Shown here piece after piece: positions 20,756-32,394 of a DNA stretch of 64,000 nt. Source of the stretch: Hyposmocoma kahamanoa (taxonomy: Eukaryota > Arthropoda > Insecta > Lepidoptera > Cosmopterigidae); assembly GCF_003589595.1 (NCBI RefSeq), contig NW_020653770.1, positions 4,292,322-4,356,321 of the forward strand, given 5' to 3'. The notes beneath the pieces are model-generated. The model saw nothing but the letters and a program-made list of their open reading frames with translations. It ran no database searches and was not told where the DNA came from. The first letter of the stretch is position 1; the number at the start of each line of letters is the position of its first letter. The translations under genes and the position numbers were made by a program.

Positions 20756-21145
20756 CGTCTTCACAAAGTCAAAAAATCATTTAAGGGGCAATGTATACGC
20801 TTCTATAACAAGATTCCGGTTGATATACAAAATTTGCCTTTCACCAGGTTTAAAACTATAGTGAAACAAAAACTTTATACTAAAGGTTATTATACAACTT
20901 CTGCGTACTTGGATGACAAAAATCCGTGGTAGTAACCCGTTTAGCTCATGGAGGTAGTCTCGATCTCTGATGTTTTAAATAAAAAAAAAATATTGTAAAT
21001 GCTATTTACAAAGAGCAACCCCTTGAGTTTCTTGCTCATTCTTCTCAGGGGAATCTGCCTTACGAATGAGCGGTAGAGTTTAACCGTTGTGACGATTTCA
21101 AAGTGAAATAAAGATTATTTTGAATTTGAATTTGAATTTGAATTT
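20756..21145 (+). mobile_element. 5'-truncated LINE L-B, 390 bp, with target duplication
   Basis: Coding part to 20932, 3' untranslated region, then a tail of gaattt hexamers ending at 21145. gaaagt at 20750-20755 and 21146-21151 is the target duplication, and removal restores family B. Hexanucleotide instead of poly-A tails occur in some CR1/jockey-related LINEs. Confidence 0.86.
20757..20932 (+). CDS. LINE L-B reverse transcriptase C-terminus (partial)
   Basis: Reads [33 protein letters not shown], and YLDDKNPW before [12 protein letters not shown]...L....FK is the same C-terminus as at 22770 and 55741. Residues before Arg at 20757 belong to the host repeat. Confidence 0.8.
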
Positions 21146-21284
21146 GAAAGTACAAAATGTACAAAGGAGTCCGTAAAAGGAGTCCATCACCAAAAAGTCA
21201 GAATGTGATGAGACGATCCCATGGAAATCGAAAAAAGTCAATAAGCAAACTTTTGAAGTCGGTTTTTTTCCAAATGACCTTTAG

Positions 21285-21430
21285 TAAATTGGTTCTGATT
21301 TGAACGTTCTGGGTATTGCCCTGGAATGAATTAGGTTGCTCTGGTAGTCATAACGCAGTGAATTTCTTAGTTTGAGAGTAATAAGTGTGGTTATTTGGTA
21401 CTGTAGTCTAGGCTCTACTCTATGAGTAGA
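21285..21430 (+). repeat. SINE S3 body fragment
   Basis: ttggttctgatttgaacgtt, ctgggtattgccctggaat, gaatttcttagtttgagag; the tRNA-like head is missing. Confidence 0.6.
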
Positions 21431-21678
21431 ATCACTGGCTGAGTGAATAGATTTGTAAATAGAATGCTTTGAAAATGAAGTAAGAGAAAAGAATGGAGCA
21501 TCTTGACATTATTGATTTGTAACCTGAAAGTGAAAATATGTAAAATGGTGAAATAAACCAAAGTTCTTAAGATGATCCCGGTTTATATTCTTAAAAGTAC
21601 CTCTCGCTACGCAATTTAAGCTACGCCCCAGTTACAGTACTCTAAGCAAAAGTCTCGCCAACACCATGCTATGCTGTA

Positions 21679-21845
21679 CTAGCAGTAGAGGTCCTTGTGG
21701 AAGAGTTCGTCCCGGGAAATACTGCTACCTTACCTATATCTCCCACTAAGTATGTAGTAACATGAGCTTTATTTCGTTTCGGTTTTGAGGCTTATAAAGG
21801 CGCTGGTGAAACACAGGCATATGGGACTTTCAACTTCTGTCTTAA
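21679..21845 (+). repeat. Family C fragment, 5' half
   Basis: gcagtaggtccttgtggaag-like start through atgggactttcaacttctg, diverged. Confidence 0.75.
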
Positions 21846-21894
21846 CCATGTCTTAACCTCCTAACGTACATATTTAATATGTGAAGTGGTTCAG

Positions 21895-22155
21895 ACCCAG
21901 ATTACTACAGGCTATTATTACTGCAGACTATGTATTTCCATTTTGCTTTATGGTAATGCCGCCGATATCAATAGAATTTTTGTCCTGCAGAAACGTACGG
22001 TTAGGGATATTTACAATCTGGGCCCCAGAGTATCTTTGAGAGATAAGTTTAAGGAACTTAACATTCTTACACTAGCGTCACAGTACATCTATGAAAATGT
22101 AATTTATGTTAATGAAAAATAGTGACAGACATAACATTAATACTAGGCATTGACT
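21895..22155 (+). mobile_element. LINE L-B reverse transcriptase fragment, frameshifted
   Basis: Reads LLYGNAADINRIFVLQKRTV, RDIYNLGPRVSLRDKFKELN, ILTLASQYIYENVIYV. A one-frame shift then gives NSDRHNINTRH. It corresponds to the part just upstream of the 20757 fragment in a full element. Confidence 0.8.
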
Positions 22156-22397
22156 TACTTATATGGACGTCGGGTCCGCGCTAAAAAGTGTCCGCACTTG
22201 TAAGGCGCTAAAATCGTATACAGAGCGCCAAACTCCGCTTTAGTCTTCATTTGTTCTACTGACAGCGCGATACTGCGATGACATTACAATTTAAATTTCG
22301 AATAGGTTGACTTGGGACATTTTTTTCGTGGTTTTTGTATTAAACCCGTCGTCCATATAATTGTAAGTCAATGATACTAGGAATAAAAATAAACTAA
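22156..22397. other. No gene seen
   Basis: No motif recognised. Confidence 0.4.
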
Positions 22398-22515
22398 CCG
22401 ATCTTTGCAATTTAAAGCTCTGAGTGGCACTGCAACTGTTATGGACAGGCGTGTAGCTTACCATCAGGCGCACAACTTGTTCGTCCCGTCACTAGATATT
22501 ATAAAACAAAACATA
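22398..22515 (+). repeat. Family C fragment, 3' part with A-rich tail
   Basis: gatctttgcaatttaaagctc through gtcactagatattataaaac. Confidence 0.87.
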
Positions 22516-22624
22516 AAAAAATTACAATAACACATTATTCGTTTTTTACGTACTAAGGTTAGCATGCCGTAACAGACCGAATGCCATAGAGATAAAATGC
22601 TCCAGCAAGATACTACGTACACCA

Positions 22625-23375
22625 AACTCAAAGTCAAAGTTTATTTATTCCATAGGTAAAATAAATTTACACTTGAAATCGTCACATTTAAGCTACTGCT
22701 CGTTCACTACGCTGACCTCCCTGAGAAGAACGAGCAAGAAACTCTAGGGATTGCTCTTTTCAAATAAACTTAAATGCTATGGAGTACACTTTGAATCAAA
22801 TTTGTGTGGATTCTGGAGCCGTGTCGTCTGCTACATACATCTTTATCTAACACGTAGTCTTCAATTTTGTAATATGATTTTTCGATCAAAATATTTTTAA
22901 TGTAGTTTTTAAACTTAGGAAATGATAAACTTAATATATGCTCCGGAATCTTATTGTAAAACCGTATACAGTTCCCCATAAAAGAGTTGTTTGCCTTGGT
23001 TAAACGAAATCGTGGTACCATGAGTTTGGACTTAGGTCTAAGGTTAATATTATGGATATCTTCTTTCTTATTGAAATTATGTATATTTTTACGAGCATAT
23101 AAAATATTTGAGTAAATGTACTGTGATGCTACAGTCATGATACCAGTCTCCTTAAACTTTTCTCTGAGAGATACCCGAGAGCCTAGACGGTACACAGAAC
23201 GAATCGCTCGTTTTTGCAATACAAATATGGTTTGAATATCTGCCGCTTTACCCCACATGAGAATCCCGTAGGACATTATACTATGGAAGTAACTAAAGTA
23301 AACTAGTCTAGCAGTACTAACATCGGTAAGCTCACGTATTCTGCGGACTGCGTATGCAGCGGAGCTTAACCTGCT
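22625..23375 (-). mobile_element. LINE L-B 3' end with 200-residue reverse transcriptase C-terminus
   Basis: On the minus strand the frame starts near 23375 (LSSAAYAVRRIRELTDVSTA) and continues [59 protein letters not shown] to a stop at 22770, followed by the 3' untranslated region (to about 22625) ending aaactttgactttgagttt. This is the longest uninterrupted L-B coding stretch in the window. Catalytic palm motifs lie upstream and are lost by truncation. Confidence 0.85.
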
Positions 23376-23844
23376 GGCCGGGGAAGATATATGTGGAAAT
23401 ATTATTATTTATATGAACTGAATAAAACGTATCAGATTTTTTCCACACATGCAGTGTTGTTTATAAATTGTTGTTATAAAATGTTGTTTATAAAATTACA
23501 AATATGTACATACATAGTTTATTGCTAAATAATAAAAGTGTTGTCGTCAATTTTCAAGGGAAAAGCGAAAAAACCAACAAAAATAATTTAGAGGAAAAAA
23601 ATCAGTCAGCAGACGAACCATAAACTGACTAATCAAGCTTTTTATATTCCACAGCGTTGCAGGGATTTCCTAAGACGTGGGTTTAGTTCTAACGAAATAC
23701 AAAAGACAACAATGGGGACATTTGAATAAAAAAATTTGAACTAGAACAGGCGTGTCGCTTAATCACTTGTTCATGCCGTCAATTAGTGTCATAAAAAAAC
23801 TTAGAATGTTTTGCGTTTTTTTAATAAATAATAGACACACGCTT
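23376..23844. other. No gene; short family C end
   Basis: AT-rich. 23744-23795 (acaggcgtgtcgcttaatc, gccgtcaattagtgtcataa) is the last part of a family C copy. Confidence 0.5.
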
Positions 23845-23958
23845 GGCCACAATCTTACCTGATGTTAAACGACGATGTAACCGACAACGGTACGCGTTTG
23901 CCTAAAAAATGCCTATTCACTGTAGCCTTTAATAGCCCCAAATTGTACTTTTCGGAAA
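23845..23958 (-). mobile_element. Jockey-like LINE C-terminal scrap
   Basis: Minus strand reads EKYNLGLLKATVNRHFLGKR and VTSSFNIR, matching the extreme C-terminus of the L-A copies (RYNLGLFKARVNRHYLG). Confidence 0.65.
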
Positions 23959-23980
23959 ACACACACACACACACACACAC
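23959..23980. repeat. (AC)n microsatellite
   Basis: Eleven uninterrupted ac units at the 3' border of the S2 SINE. Confidence 0.95.
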
Positions 23981-24176
23981 TCTACATAGCCCCACACTAG
24001 GGAAACCCTGTGTCGCGGGTGCCATGGACACACACATAGAAAACCACAAATTACACCCAAACTCACGAGAGAAACAATTGTAGGCCATACAAATATTTCT
24101 CCCGGCCCGGGAATCGAACCTAGGACCTCTGCGTGGCAGTCCGGCATGGTAACCGTTCGGCCACGGAGGCAGTTAA
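23981..24176 (-). repeat. SINE S2 copy
   Basis: Full structure on the minus strand: A box tggccgaacggtt, B box ggttcgattcc, body with gagtttgggtgtaatttg, ending at the microsatellite. Confidence 0.88.
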
Positions 24177-24229
24177 AACACAGATCCCATTATTCCAGTA
24201 TTCTATTCAAATAGGTGTTATACCAACGA

Positions 24230-24560
24230 CATAAGGATGGAGTGTTTCGGACCTAGTCGACCGAAGGAGGAAAGGTGAGGGTGGAGCTTAATTGTTCCTG
24301 CGCATACTCCCCGAATGAATCCGATAGAAAACCGACAAGCTTTACTTTTCTTTACTTTTTTTTTTACTCTTTTTTTACTTTTTATTTACTTTTCTGCGAT
24401 GATTGAGGTTTCGCAGCTTTCCACAAGAGATGCTGTTCGCTCCACCGCGTCCAAGGCAGCTGACTGCTAATGGACAGCGCCGTCCCAAATGTGGCAGCAG
24501 TACTCCATACACGATCGAACTTGTGCGCTATCCAGATTTAGAAGCTGTTTAATTGGGTGT
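24230..24560 (-). mobile_element. Decayed jockey-like reverse transcriptase fragment
   Basis: Minus-strand pieces AQVRSCMEYCCHIWDGA and LDAVERTASLV match the region upstream of the YHGEC box; after a T-rich slippage tract (24348-24390) a shifted frame gives EYAQE. Several frameshifts. Confidence 0.6.
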
Positions 24561-24614
24561 GTATTAATAAATGTTCAATCTATGTATCTATTTATCACAT
24601 GCATGTTCACCTGA

Positions 24615-24765
24615 GACATGAGATGACAATGTCACGTACCTGTAATTTTACCAGCACCATTCAAAAGCGGAACACAGTAATGTGATCATTACTGCTTGGC
24701 GGCGGAAATAGGTAAGACGGCAATACTTCCCTGGACAAACTCTTTCACAAGACGCTGTACTACTT
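24615..24765 (-). repeat. Family C fragment
   Basis: gagacatgagatgacaatgtc through ttactgcttggcggcggaaa to aaactctttcacaagac. Confidence 0.83.
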
Positions 24766-25046
24766 CTTGGTGTACAAGCACTCTAATATTTTTAAGAACT
24801 TATCTGTGAAGGTTAATTGTAAACACGGATTAAAACTAAGGTTAAACGAATGATAAGATAAGACCAGAATGAATGAATACAAAATTCCAAGCATTTCTGT
24901 GATTCACGCGTCTAATCTTAACTCATAATATGGTATGCATAAACACACACATGATACGTCATCGATGACGAAGGTTTTTTGTGGAACAAGTTTTTGGAAA
25001 CCGGTTTTCACCGCCAATGCGACAACAAACGTGGGACTTGCCAACT

Positions 25047-25657
25047 TTTTTTTTTTAATATCAAGTGACGGAACGAACGAGTCGTGCGCCTGATGGTATG
25101 CTACACGCCTGTCCATAACAGTTGCAGTGCACTCAGGGCTTTAAATCGCAAATATCTGAAGGGCGCCGTCACCCTGAGACATGAGTTAACAAGTCCCTTG
25201 TGCTTGCAATTTCACCAGCACCCTTACCTTCAAAACCGGAACGCAGTAATGCTAACATTACTAATATAAAAACTATGATGAAACAGAAGGTTGACTAGAA
25301 GTTATTTCATAATTAAGTATATTGTAAAAACTAATTGTTTTATTCTTAATTAAATATAGCTATTTTGTTTTTAAGCACTAATATATAATGAATCTGTGCA
25401 CAAACAAGATGCTTAAGATACAGGTAATAATGTACTTAGTTTAGGCATCGCAACTATACTGGTAGGCTTCTAATAATTAATTAATAATTAAGTATAATAA
25501 TTAAGGTTTTTTTTTACCAATTGCATATTAGCTTCCCTTACATTTGTTTTTGTTTTTTTTTTACTTATATTTAGATTAAGTTACCTATGTTGTTGAAATA
25601 AATTTATCTTATCTTATCTATCTTATTACTGCTTGGCGACAGAAAGAGGTAAGGTAA
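25047..25657 (-). repeat. Family C copy split by an insertion
   Basis: 25047-25260 (aatatcaagtgacggaac to gcagtaatgctaacatta) resumes at 25629-25657 (ctgcttggcgacagaaagag). Confidence 0.83.
25261..25624 (+). mobile_element. Insertion with (TTATC)-type tail, 364 bp
   Basis: AT-rich block ending in gaaataaatttatcttatct plus more cttat units. atta at 25257-25260 and 25625-25628 is the target duplication. The aataaa-like end with pentamer tail suggests a LINE 3' end or LINE-mobilised element; no coding part remains. Confidence 0.65.
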
Positions 25658-25659
25658 CT

Positions 25660-25797
25660 TATTTCTCAGGGTGACGCAATGGAGTGCCTCTATGATCTTT
25701 GCGATTTAAAGCTCTGAATGGCATTACAACTGTTATGGATAGAGTGTCGCTTAGATACCACCAGGCGCACGACTAGTTCGTCCCATCACTTGATATG
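25660..25797 (+). repeat. Family C fragment, 3' half
   Basis: ttatttctcagggtgacgc through cgtcccatcacttgatatga and an A run. Confidence 0.82.
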
Positions 25798-25911
25798 ATT
25801 AAAAAAAAGTTAAATAAATGACTACTGGATGCATGGGTAAGGCGAATATCTCAGAGGAGAATTCAATTTCCGGTTAGAATTGGACTTTTCTAATTTGTAT
25901 TAAGTTTATAA

Positions 25912-26165
25912 TTATGTTTTGCTCCCAATTATTCCACTAGTTTGTGACAATTATTAATACAAAGATCAAACACTAAGAAAAACTCCCTCAATTCGGCTGG
26001 ATTCGAACCAGCGCCTTCAGTATACCGTGCCCGACGCTCTCTCAACTGGGCTACGGACCAGCAAAGCTTACGAATTTTTCTGTGCCCGTTGCATATCTTT
26101 GTTTTTAGCGATTTTTTGCCAAAGCGCCATTTGTGAGAAATCTATGAAAATATTTTTTCGTCATA
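25912..26165 (-). repeat. SINE S1 copy, reverse
   Basis: Minus strand has the tail, B box ggttcgaatcc, and a degraded A box (tagcccagttgag). The upstream module is present (acgaatttttctgtgc, agcgccatttgtgagaaatc). Confidence 0.8.
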
Positions 26166-27098
26166 CCAATTGTTTGATATGATTGTGTGTTAATTTTTAA
26201 TAATGATATTTCCGTTGTCTTTTTTACCTTAAAAGTCTGTCTACACTACCTCACAGGACTTTGGTTGATTACGCAGAGCAGGCACAGTGTTGAATCTATC
26301 ACTTAATAATTATTAAAACTTAAATATTATTACACGGTGTGAAAACACTATTCCTAAAAAAACAAACTTACCTCGAAATTTTACAAGAAAAACCACTACC
26401 ACCACGCGGTTTTCTAGGTAGTCATTCAATGGGTACTTTACACATAGGTACCAATGATTTTTTTTTATGTCAACTGAACAAAATACGACATACATTTTTC
26501 AAATAGCTTTAATTTCGTTTGTAAAAGTATAAATTCTGAAATAAAGCCTGTGTCCTTGCCACTCGACCCAAGCGAAAAATGAAACGTATTAGTATGGGAA
26601 AAAATTGAATTCTAACTGAGGTAGTACGGACTTTTAAATGGTTTCTTAAAGCAGAGACAGAGAAACTACGAAACGAACATCGTAAATTTTGCTGTCTAAA
26701 TTGGGTAGGCGCCATATAATATTATCTAATTTATTTGGTCATAGCCTTTTGAAGCCATGCCCTGTGCATAACTAAACAACTGAATGTTCATATTATTATC
26801 TTTTTCCGCCATTCTGGATTATTGGAACAGATTGGAAATATGAATTTTGTGCTTGAATACTTGAAGAAAATTTCAAAAATTATAAGTACTCTATATTCTA
26901 TATTTAAATTTATTGCACTATGAAACGAAAATTAAATAGTGCGTTTTATAATACAACTAACGCCATCTGTTGGCAACGGGGTCCTAGATATGTTGTAACT
27001 ACCCAGCGCAATATATTATCTAACGTACTAACGTACGTAATTTATTTATTCACATCCTTATAAAAGCATATCCGGTACACAAAACTAAACATATTTTT
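26166..27098. other. No gene seen
   Basis: AT-rich, with only short frames at 26313-26715. No repeat family of the window recognised. Confidence 0.45.
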
Positions 27099-27450
27099 AA
27101 TCGACTTCAAAAAAAGGAGCTGTTTATACGGAAAGGTTGTACGTTCGGCTGTATGAATGTTTTCCGACTTCTCCGTCAATTGTAGGCCGATTTTGAAAAA
27201 TTCTTTTTTGTTTGAATGGGTGTACTCTTAAGGTTGGTCCCTGATGCCGACGATGTTGTTCCGGGTTCGTTTCGGTTATATTTTTCAATTGACACAATAT
27301 AAGTAATCAACAAAACACCATCACCGTGACAACCAGAAAAAAGTATAAAATGTATAGGGAAGTCCATAATCGCCCCATCAAGAAGTTACAATCTGATGAG
27401 GGGGATCCGCAAAAAAGCCAAGCAAACTTTTGAGATCGGTTTTTTTTTTT
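27099..27450 (+). repeat. Family B repeat, full length
   Basis: aatcgacttcaaaaaaaggag to aacttttgagatcggttttt; it defines the intact form of the repeat interrupted at 20750. Confidence 0.83.
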
Positions 27451-27992
27451 TTCAATTAAAAAGTTACAATTGTGAGTTCATATTTTTATTACGACGTTTC
27501 AGAAATATTTATTAAGCTTAAACCTTTTTCGCCCTTACTGCATAGATGTTAAAGCTTTTTCTAATCAGCGCAAGCCGTCTATTAGTTTGATAGATTTTAT
27601 CACCACACTAGTGACATTGGAAGCCAGCTGTTCATACAAACCTTCAACAAATCCTTAAAAAAACATACACAAAACCTAGTTTCATCATCAGATAAGGTTT
27701 CAAAACGGTACGTTAGTTACGTGTTTTGTATACTTTATACAAGATTTAAAGCAAGGTTTTTGAGTAGATGATATATTATTTCTGCTAAAGGATGTGGTCT
27801 CTACGGCAATGAGAAATGATGTTATTGCGGGGATCTATAGTATATTTTTTTATCGAGGGACTAAAACGAGCCAATATATATCCGAGGTGATGGTTAGTGT
27901 CTATTACTCTGAGGGTTTATATAGGCTTTTAGTCTCGAGTTAAGAACTGCGAGAAAAAAAATGTTTCAATCGTTTACGCTACAACAAAATTA
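27451..27992. other. No gene seen
   Basis: No motif recognised. Confidence 0.45.
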
Positions 27993-28400
27993 AGTACTGC
28001 CACCTTATCTATTTTTGCCGCCAAGATAATGCTCACTTTACTGCGTTCCGGTTTTGAAGTGTAAACGTGGTGAAATTGCAATCAAATTACCACTTGTCAA
28101 CTTATTTCTGAGGGTGACGTGCACAGATGCGGGACTCCTTAGATTTTTGCGGTTTATAGCTCTGAGTAGTACTGCAACTGTTTGCGCGTTTGAGAAATGA
28201 CGGTCGGAAATGTCACAGGGATCATTTTATCTCTAGGTGTACAAGCGACATCAGAAGTGGGTACGAGTTTTCTAGATTTGTATAGTCTCGGATTTGGGAC
28301 GAATATGAATCGGATGCGGTGCGCACACGCGCTTATGGACAGGCGTGTCGCTTACCTCCAGGCGTTGGACTTGTAAGTCCTGTCGCTTAGTATCAAACAA
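27993..28400 (+). repeat. Family C copy split by a short element
   Basis: 27993-28182 (tactgccaccttatctat to gtactgcaactgtt) resumes at 28335 (atggacaggcgtgtcgctta). Confidence 0.83.
28183..28334. mobile_element. Short inserted element, ~150 bp, second copy at 46072
   Basis: Shares aaatgtcacagggatcatt, atctctaggtg and tatagtctcggat with 46072-46213. The ends gcgcgt / acgcgc suggest short inverted repeats; no convincing long target duplication. Confidence 0.6.
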
Positions 28401-28504
28401 AGTAGAAAATAGTTTTCATTTGTTCCTAGATCCGGCATAAAAATTATACAGCCGAAAAGAGTGATGGACATTCACATTAAAAGACGTTCCTTTTTTTCCT
28501 TTTT

Positions 28505-28697
28505 TACACACTCATAGCCCCGCACTAGGAAAACCCTGAGTGCCATGGACACACACATAGGACACCACAAACTATACCCAAACTCACGGTAGAAATAAAT
28601 GTAGGTCATAGAAATTTTCCTCCCGGCCCGGGAATCGAATCCGGGACCTCTGCGTAGCAGACAAGCATGGTAACCATTCGGCCACGTAGGCAGTTTA
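28505..28697 (-). repeat. SINE S2 copy
   Basis: ctagcccc-type end through cccgggaatcgaatccggg to ggccacgtaggcagt. Confidence 0.85.
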
Positions 28698-28837
28698 GTT
28701 TTATGGACCGGAGATGCCTTCAAAAAGATGTAAGCAAATAACTTAGTATACCTTAGACATGTAGCGCCTACCAAACTTAAAAAGCAAAACTTAACAATGT
28801 TCATTTTGTAACAATAACTTAGACAGTTACTTACATT

Positions 28838-28858
28838 TAAAGAAAGAAAGAAAGAAAC
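28838..28858. repeat. (AAAG)n microsatellite
   Basis: Five gaaa-type units. Confidence 0.9.
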
Positions 28859-29639
28859 GTTTACTCAGCTTAAGAAAATTCAAAAAACAGATAAAACAAA
28901 TTCATGATTACATATATCTATAAGCTGATACGGTTCCAACTCAGCATAGGTTAAAACTCGCCTGCTGTAACACTGGTTTTCAGTTGGAACCGCTTTTACG
29001 AGACGAAATGGCACGTAAGTTCTTGTGTGGTAAAATGTAACTTAAATATTAACTAAAAACAAGTAGAAAAATTACTAATAGGGACTATTACATGTATATA
29101 AAATACTACATTTGTCAGGGATTATTATATGAATTGAATATATATGAAATACTGCACTTCATCATCATCATATCCACTGCTGAACACAGGCCTGTCCCAA
29201 AGATTTCCAGTCCATCCGATCGGATGCAACGTGCGTCCATCGGTTACCCGCTGATACTGCACTTGTCAGGAATTATTACATGAATTGAATGTATATAAAA
29301 TATTGCACTTGTTAGGAATCATTACAAGAATTGAATGTATGATATACTGCTCTTGTGAGACATTAATAAAGAAAAACTAGAGCTAGAAAAGGATGCCACT
29401 AATGAAGCAAGCAATTCCATTAAAGTTTCTATTAAAATTTCTATTAAAGGAATTTGTAATCTTCTCTCTGCTTTAAGAAACCATTTAAATAAATAAAAAT
29501 AACAGAAATGACGCTATTAAAATTACGAAGCAGTTTCCTAAAGTCCCTTCGGGACCTTTTAGTTTTACGGAAATCGCAAAGTATTATATGATTGTAATTT
29601 TCTCGCTCATCCGTTCTTTATGGCAACGAAAAATTTACC
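28859..29639. other. No gene; internal local duplication
   Basis: A unit of roughly 60 bp (attacatg.attgaat.tatataaaata ctgcacttgt) recurs imperfectly at about 29085, 29130, 29265 and 29320. 29164-29245 (ctgctgaacacaggcctgtc) looks like a dispersed insert between units. Confidence 0.5.
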
Positions 29640-30260
29640 TTAAGCGTTTCTGTACAGGTTAATATGGTTCGTCGTTTGAATATGACACTTAAGGTAGTCT
29701 CCGATTGGGGCAATGCCAATCTTGTCAAATTTAATGCTACCAAAACGCGGGTCTGCGTTATCGGCGTTTCTCTTCTCCACAAAACGGAGTCCCTTTGAGC
29801 TGACTCCGACTTTTCGTGACATGTATCCATAGCCGACCGTCTCCAGCTGCTTGGAATGGACCTGTCATCCAATCTGAACTTCGGCAGATACATTAAAGCC
29901 AAAAATGCAGCCAGGAAGCTTGACATCCTTTCCAAGACGAGGCTTTACTTCACACCGGGACAAGCTCCATATCTTTCTACATTAGTTTTGATTATAGTTG
30001 GGTAACTTCCCTACCTACCCTGACGACATACCTTACAAATTCAGGTTCTGACCCCAGATCAGCCTGTGTACAGGGTGGTCACAGACTTCTGTCACTTGAC
30101 TTCATCCGGTTCTTCGAGAGGCTAGTGCCTTGGGTGAGCCACCACGGGTGCACGTACAGTGTATTAGAAATAGAGAATAGTAAAGAATAGAGTATATTAC
30201 TGAATCTCAAAACCTACAATTTAAGGCTATTCAAGAAGTATTCAAGCTTAAAATGAATAG
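29640..30260 (+). mobile_element. Jockey-like reverse transcriptase fragment, decayed
   Basis: Plus-strand frames give VSDWGNANLVKFNATKTRVC, then LGMDLSSNLNFGRYIKAKNA, ARKLDILSKTRLYFTPGQAP, i.e. the segment after the catalytic palm (W...N...FN..KT, then GV/MD.SS, AKLD.L...R.YFTPGQ). A stop or shift separates them at about 29798. TYNLRLFKK near 30205 may be the distal C-terminus. Confidence 0.75.
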
Positions 30261-30280
30261 GCTATATTATTGAGATTTTT

Positions 30281-30556
30281 TAACCGATTTAAAAAAGGAG
30301 GAGGTTCTCAATTGGACTGTATTTTTTTTGTGTGTATGCAACGCGATTAATTTGTGAACCTATTTTGATGATTCTTTTTTGTTGGAAAGAGGGTACCTCA
30401 GTATTGGTCCAGTTTAAATTTGATGAAAATATTCCACCTCTAAAAGTGGCAAACTAGGGGATGAATCCGGTTTCACGTACTTTTCGGTAACCAATTTCAA
30501 TAAAACGTGGCAAATATATCTAATTCCTCAAACTTTTGAGGGCGGACTTTTCTAAA
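30281..30556 (+). repeat. Family A repeat, short type
   Basis: taaccgatttaaaaaaggag through gtggcaaactaggggatgaa to cttttgagggcgg. Confidence 0.84.
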
Positions 30557-30564
30557 AAAGTTAT

Positions 30565-30650
30565 AATTATTGTGAAATAACTCCTGTAGTTTGTTATGAT
30601 TATTAGTACAAAGATCGAATACAAATAATTTTTTTTTTCGATACGATGGA
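30565..30650 (-). repeat. SINE S1 tail fragment
   Basis: Reverse of the S1 tail (tgtgaaataactcctgtagtt, agtacaaagatcgaa), cut before the tRNA-like core. Confidence 0.65.
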
Positions 30651-32282
30651 GTTTGCACTAGATATTTTAGAGTTTCATGGGTCGTGGACGCAATATTCGA
30701 ATTTATCCCAATAATTTTAGAGATTATTCAACGATTCACTATATTATTGTTGTCTCGTTCACTCTCACGCGAAGTCCCCACTCACGACACGGTTCGCCTT
30801 CTCACTCTTCATTTGGGTCGAACATTTGTTCGATAGAGCATTCGTTCGATAGAACCTTCGTTCTATCAACGGGTTAACGGATCAATAAATTTATCAATCA
30901 TTTATTCATCCTAATTGCTTAGTGGCGTAGTGTCCATTACATGGTAATTTTGTAAGTTTAATCTGATTTTCAGTATATGTTGATTATTTATAAGTGCACT
31001 AGCTAATATTAAAATATTAATGAATAATAAACTAGTAATTTTGAATGCTCATAAGTTTTTTGCTATGTATTATTGTTTTATTACACAGTTAGCTTTCTAG
31101 AAAGACATTTTAGTGCCCCGAGTGTGGTTTATCAATGATACATTTAACTATAGACACGTTACCCATCGGCAGGAAAGAATAAAAGCTAATTGTATAATTT
31201 GACACTTTTGAACGCCATATGGACCCGCTAAAAAATCGAACATATGATCGAATCACTTGACCCGATCACGCTACGCATGGGTCATCATCGAGCCGTGTTA
31301 TCAAAATTGATCGACCGACACAGATCTAGCTTGAACCCATGACCACCTATACCATAGCTGCTCTATATATACCAACTGGGCTAAAGGTCAAGTTATCGAG
31401 TTGACGAAATTCTCCTATGTGTGTCTCACAATTTAAAAACAAATAAAAACGAAACAGGCCCAAAAATTAAGTTGTAGCATTAATTGGAGATTTCGATGTT
31501 ATTCTCTTTTGAGTTTTAAATACGCGCTCAACATACAGTACAATTGCGTCATCAGATATTTCTCAGGAAGTAGTGTAACCGATAAAATCTACCCTTGGGA
31601 ACTAAAACAAGTACTCATAGAAAATCTACCTGCTAACTGTGACAAAATAGAAACACGTGAATACGTCTCATAGTTTGCAAATAGCTTTAGCGTATAGGAA
31701 TGTCAGAATAAAGCTAAAGCTTGTAGGGGTCATACGTAAACTACACCTAGGTTACCTGTATAACCTGTAACACGGTGTGACAGAAAGAAATGAAATCACG
31801 ATCTTCTTAAGTCGCTTGGCAAAACAGAAAGAGAAGACATTGAAAATAAACAGTAGTACAGAAAATTACGGCACGTGTATAATAACAAAAAAATTAAAGA
31901 ACACTGACATCTTCCTCTAGTGGTGCCATCTCCTACCGGATGTCGACTTGGGTTTGTGAAGTTGCGACTCGGAACAGTTCTGTGATCAATCTGCATGTGG
32001 TTTTTGTACGACCACGTTTTCCGGAGCCCTAGATTTTTTCTTGCATAATGATTTGCAGTAGAGAGTATTTTTCATTGCGCGTGGTGTGCCTGAAGTACAG
32101 CGTTTCCTCCTTTTAACTGTTTTCAAGAGCTCCAAACTTTCGTGCATTCCTTTGCAATACGTTGTTATTGTTGACTCTATTATTCATGAATACTGACATG
32201 GGAACATAACAATAGCTAGCGTCACGATGCGGATAAAACGCCTAGTGTACGGTAGATAGTATATGATAGATAGAGTTTTAGC
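30651..32282. other. No gene; one tRNA-like relic
   Basis: 31320-31405 on the minus strand has an A-box-like tagcccagttggtat and a B-box-like gggttcaagcta, so probably another tRNA-derived SINE. Small frames at 30677 and 31796 have no recognised motif. Confidence 0.5.
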
Positions 32283-32385
32283 TCAGTAGAGCTCCTTGAG
32301 AAAGAACTCGTCCAAGAAACTACTGCCACCTTACCTATTTCTACCGCCAAGCAGTAATGGCCACATTAATGTGTTCCGATTGTTT
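32283..32385 (+). repeat. Family C fragment, 5' part
   Basis: cagtagagctccttgagaaag to attaatgtgttccgatt. Confidence 0.84.
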
Positions 32386-32394
32386 TTTTTTATA

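Larger units (their letters stand above)
20375..21270 (+). repeat. Family B repeat, split by a LINE
   Basis: Family B also starts aaccgacttc but has its own body: tctccgtcaattgt, cgattttgaaaattc, tgatgctgttccg, caccatg. This copy covers 20375-20749 and 21152-21270 (to ttttgaagtcggttttttt). A second copy is at 27099-27450. Confidence 0.82.

Noticed and set aside
29618..29935. Minus-strand protein of 105 residues
   Set aside because: The plus strand encodes recognisable reverse transcriptase segments; this is its mirror.
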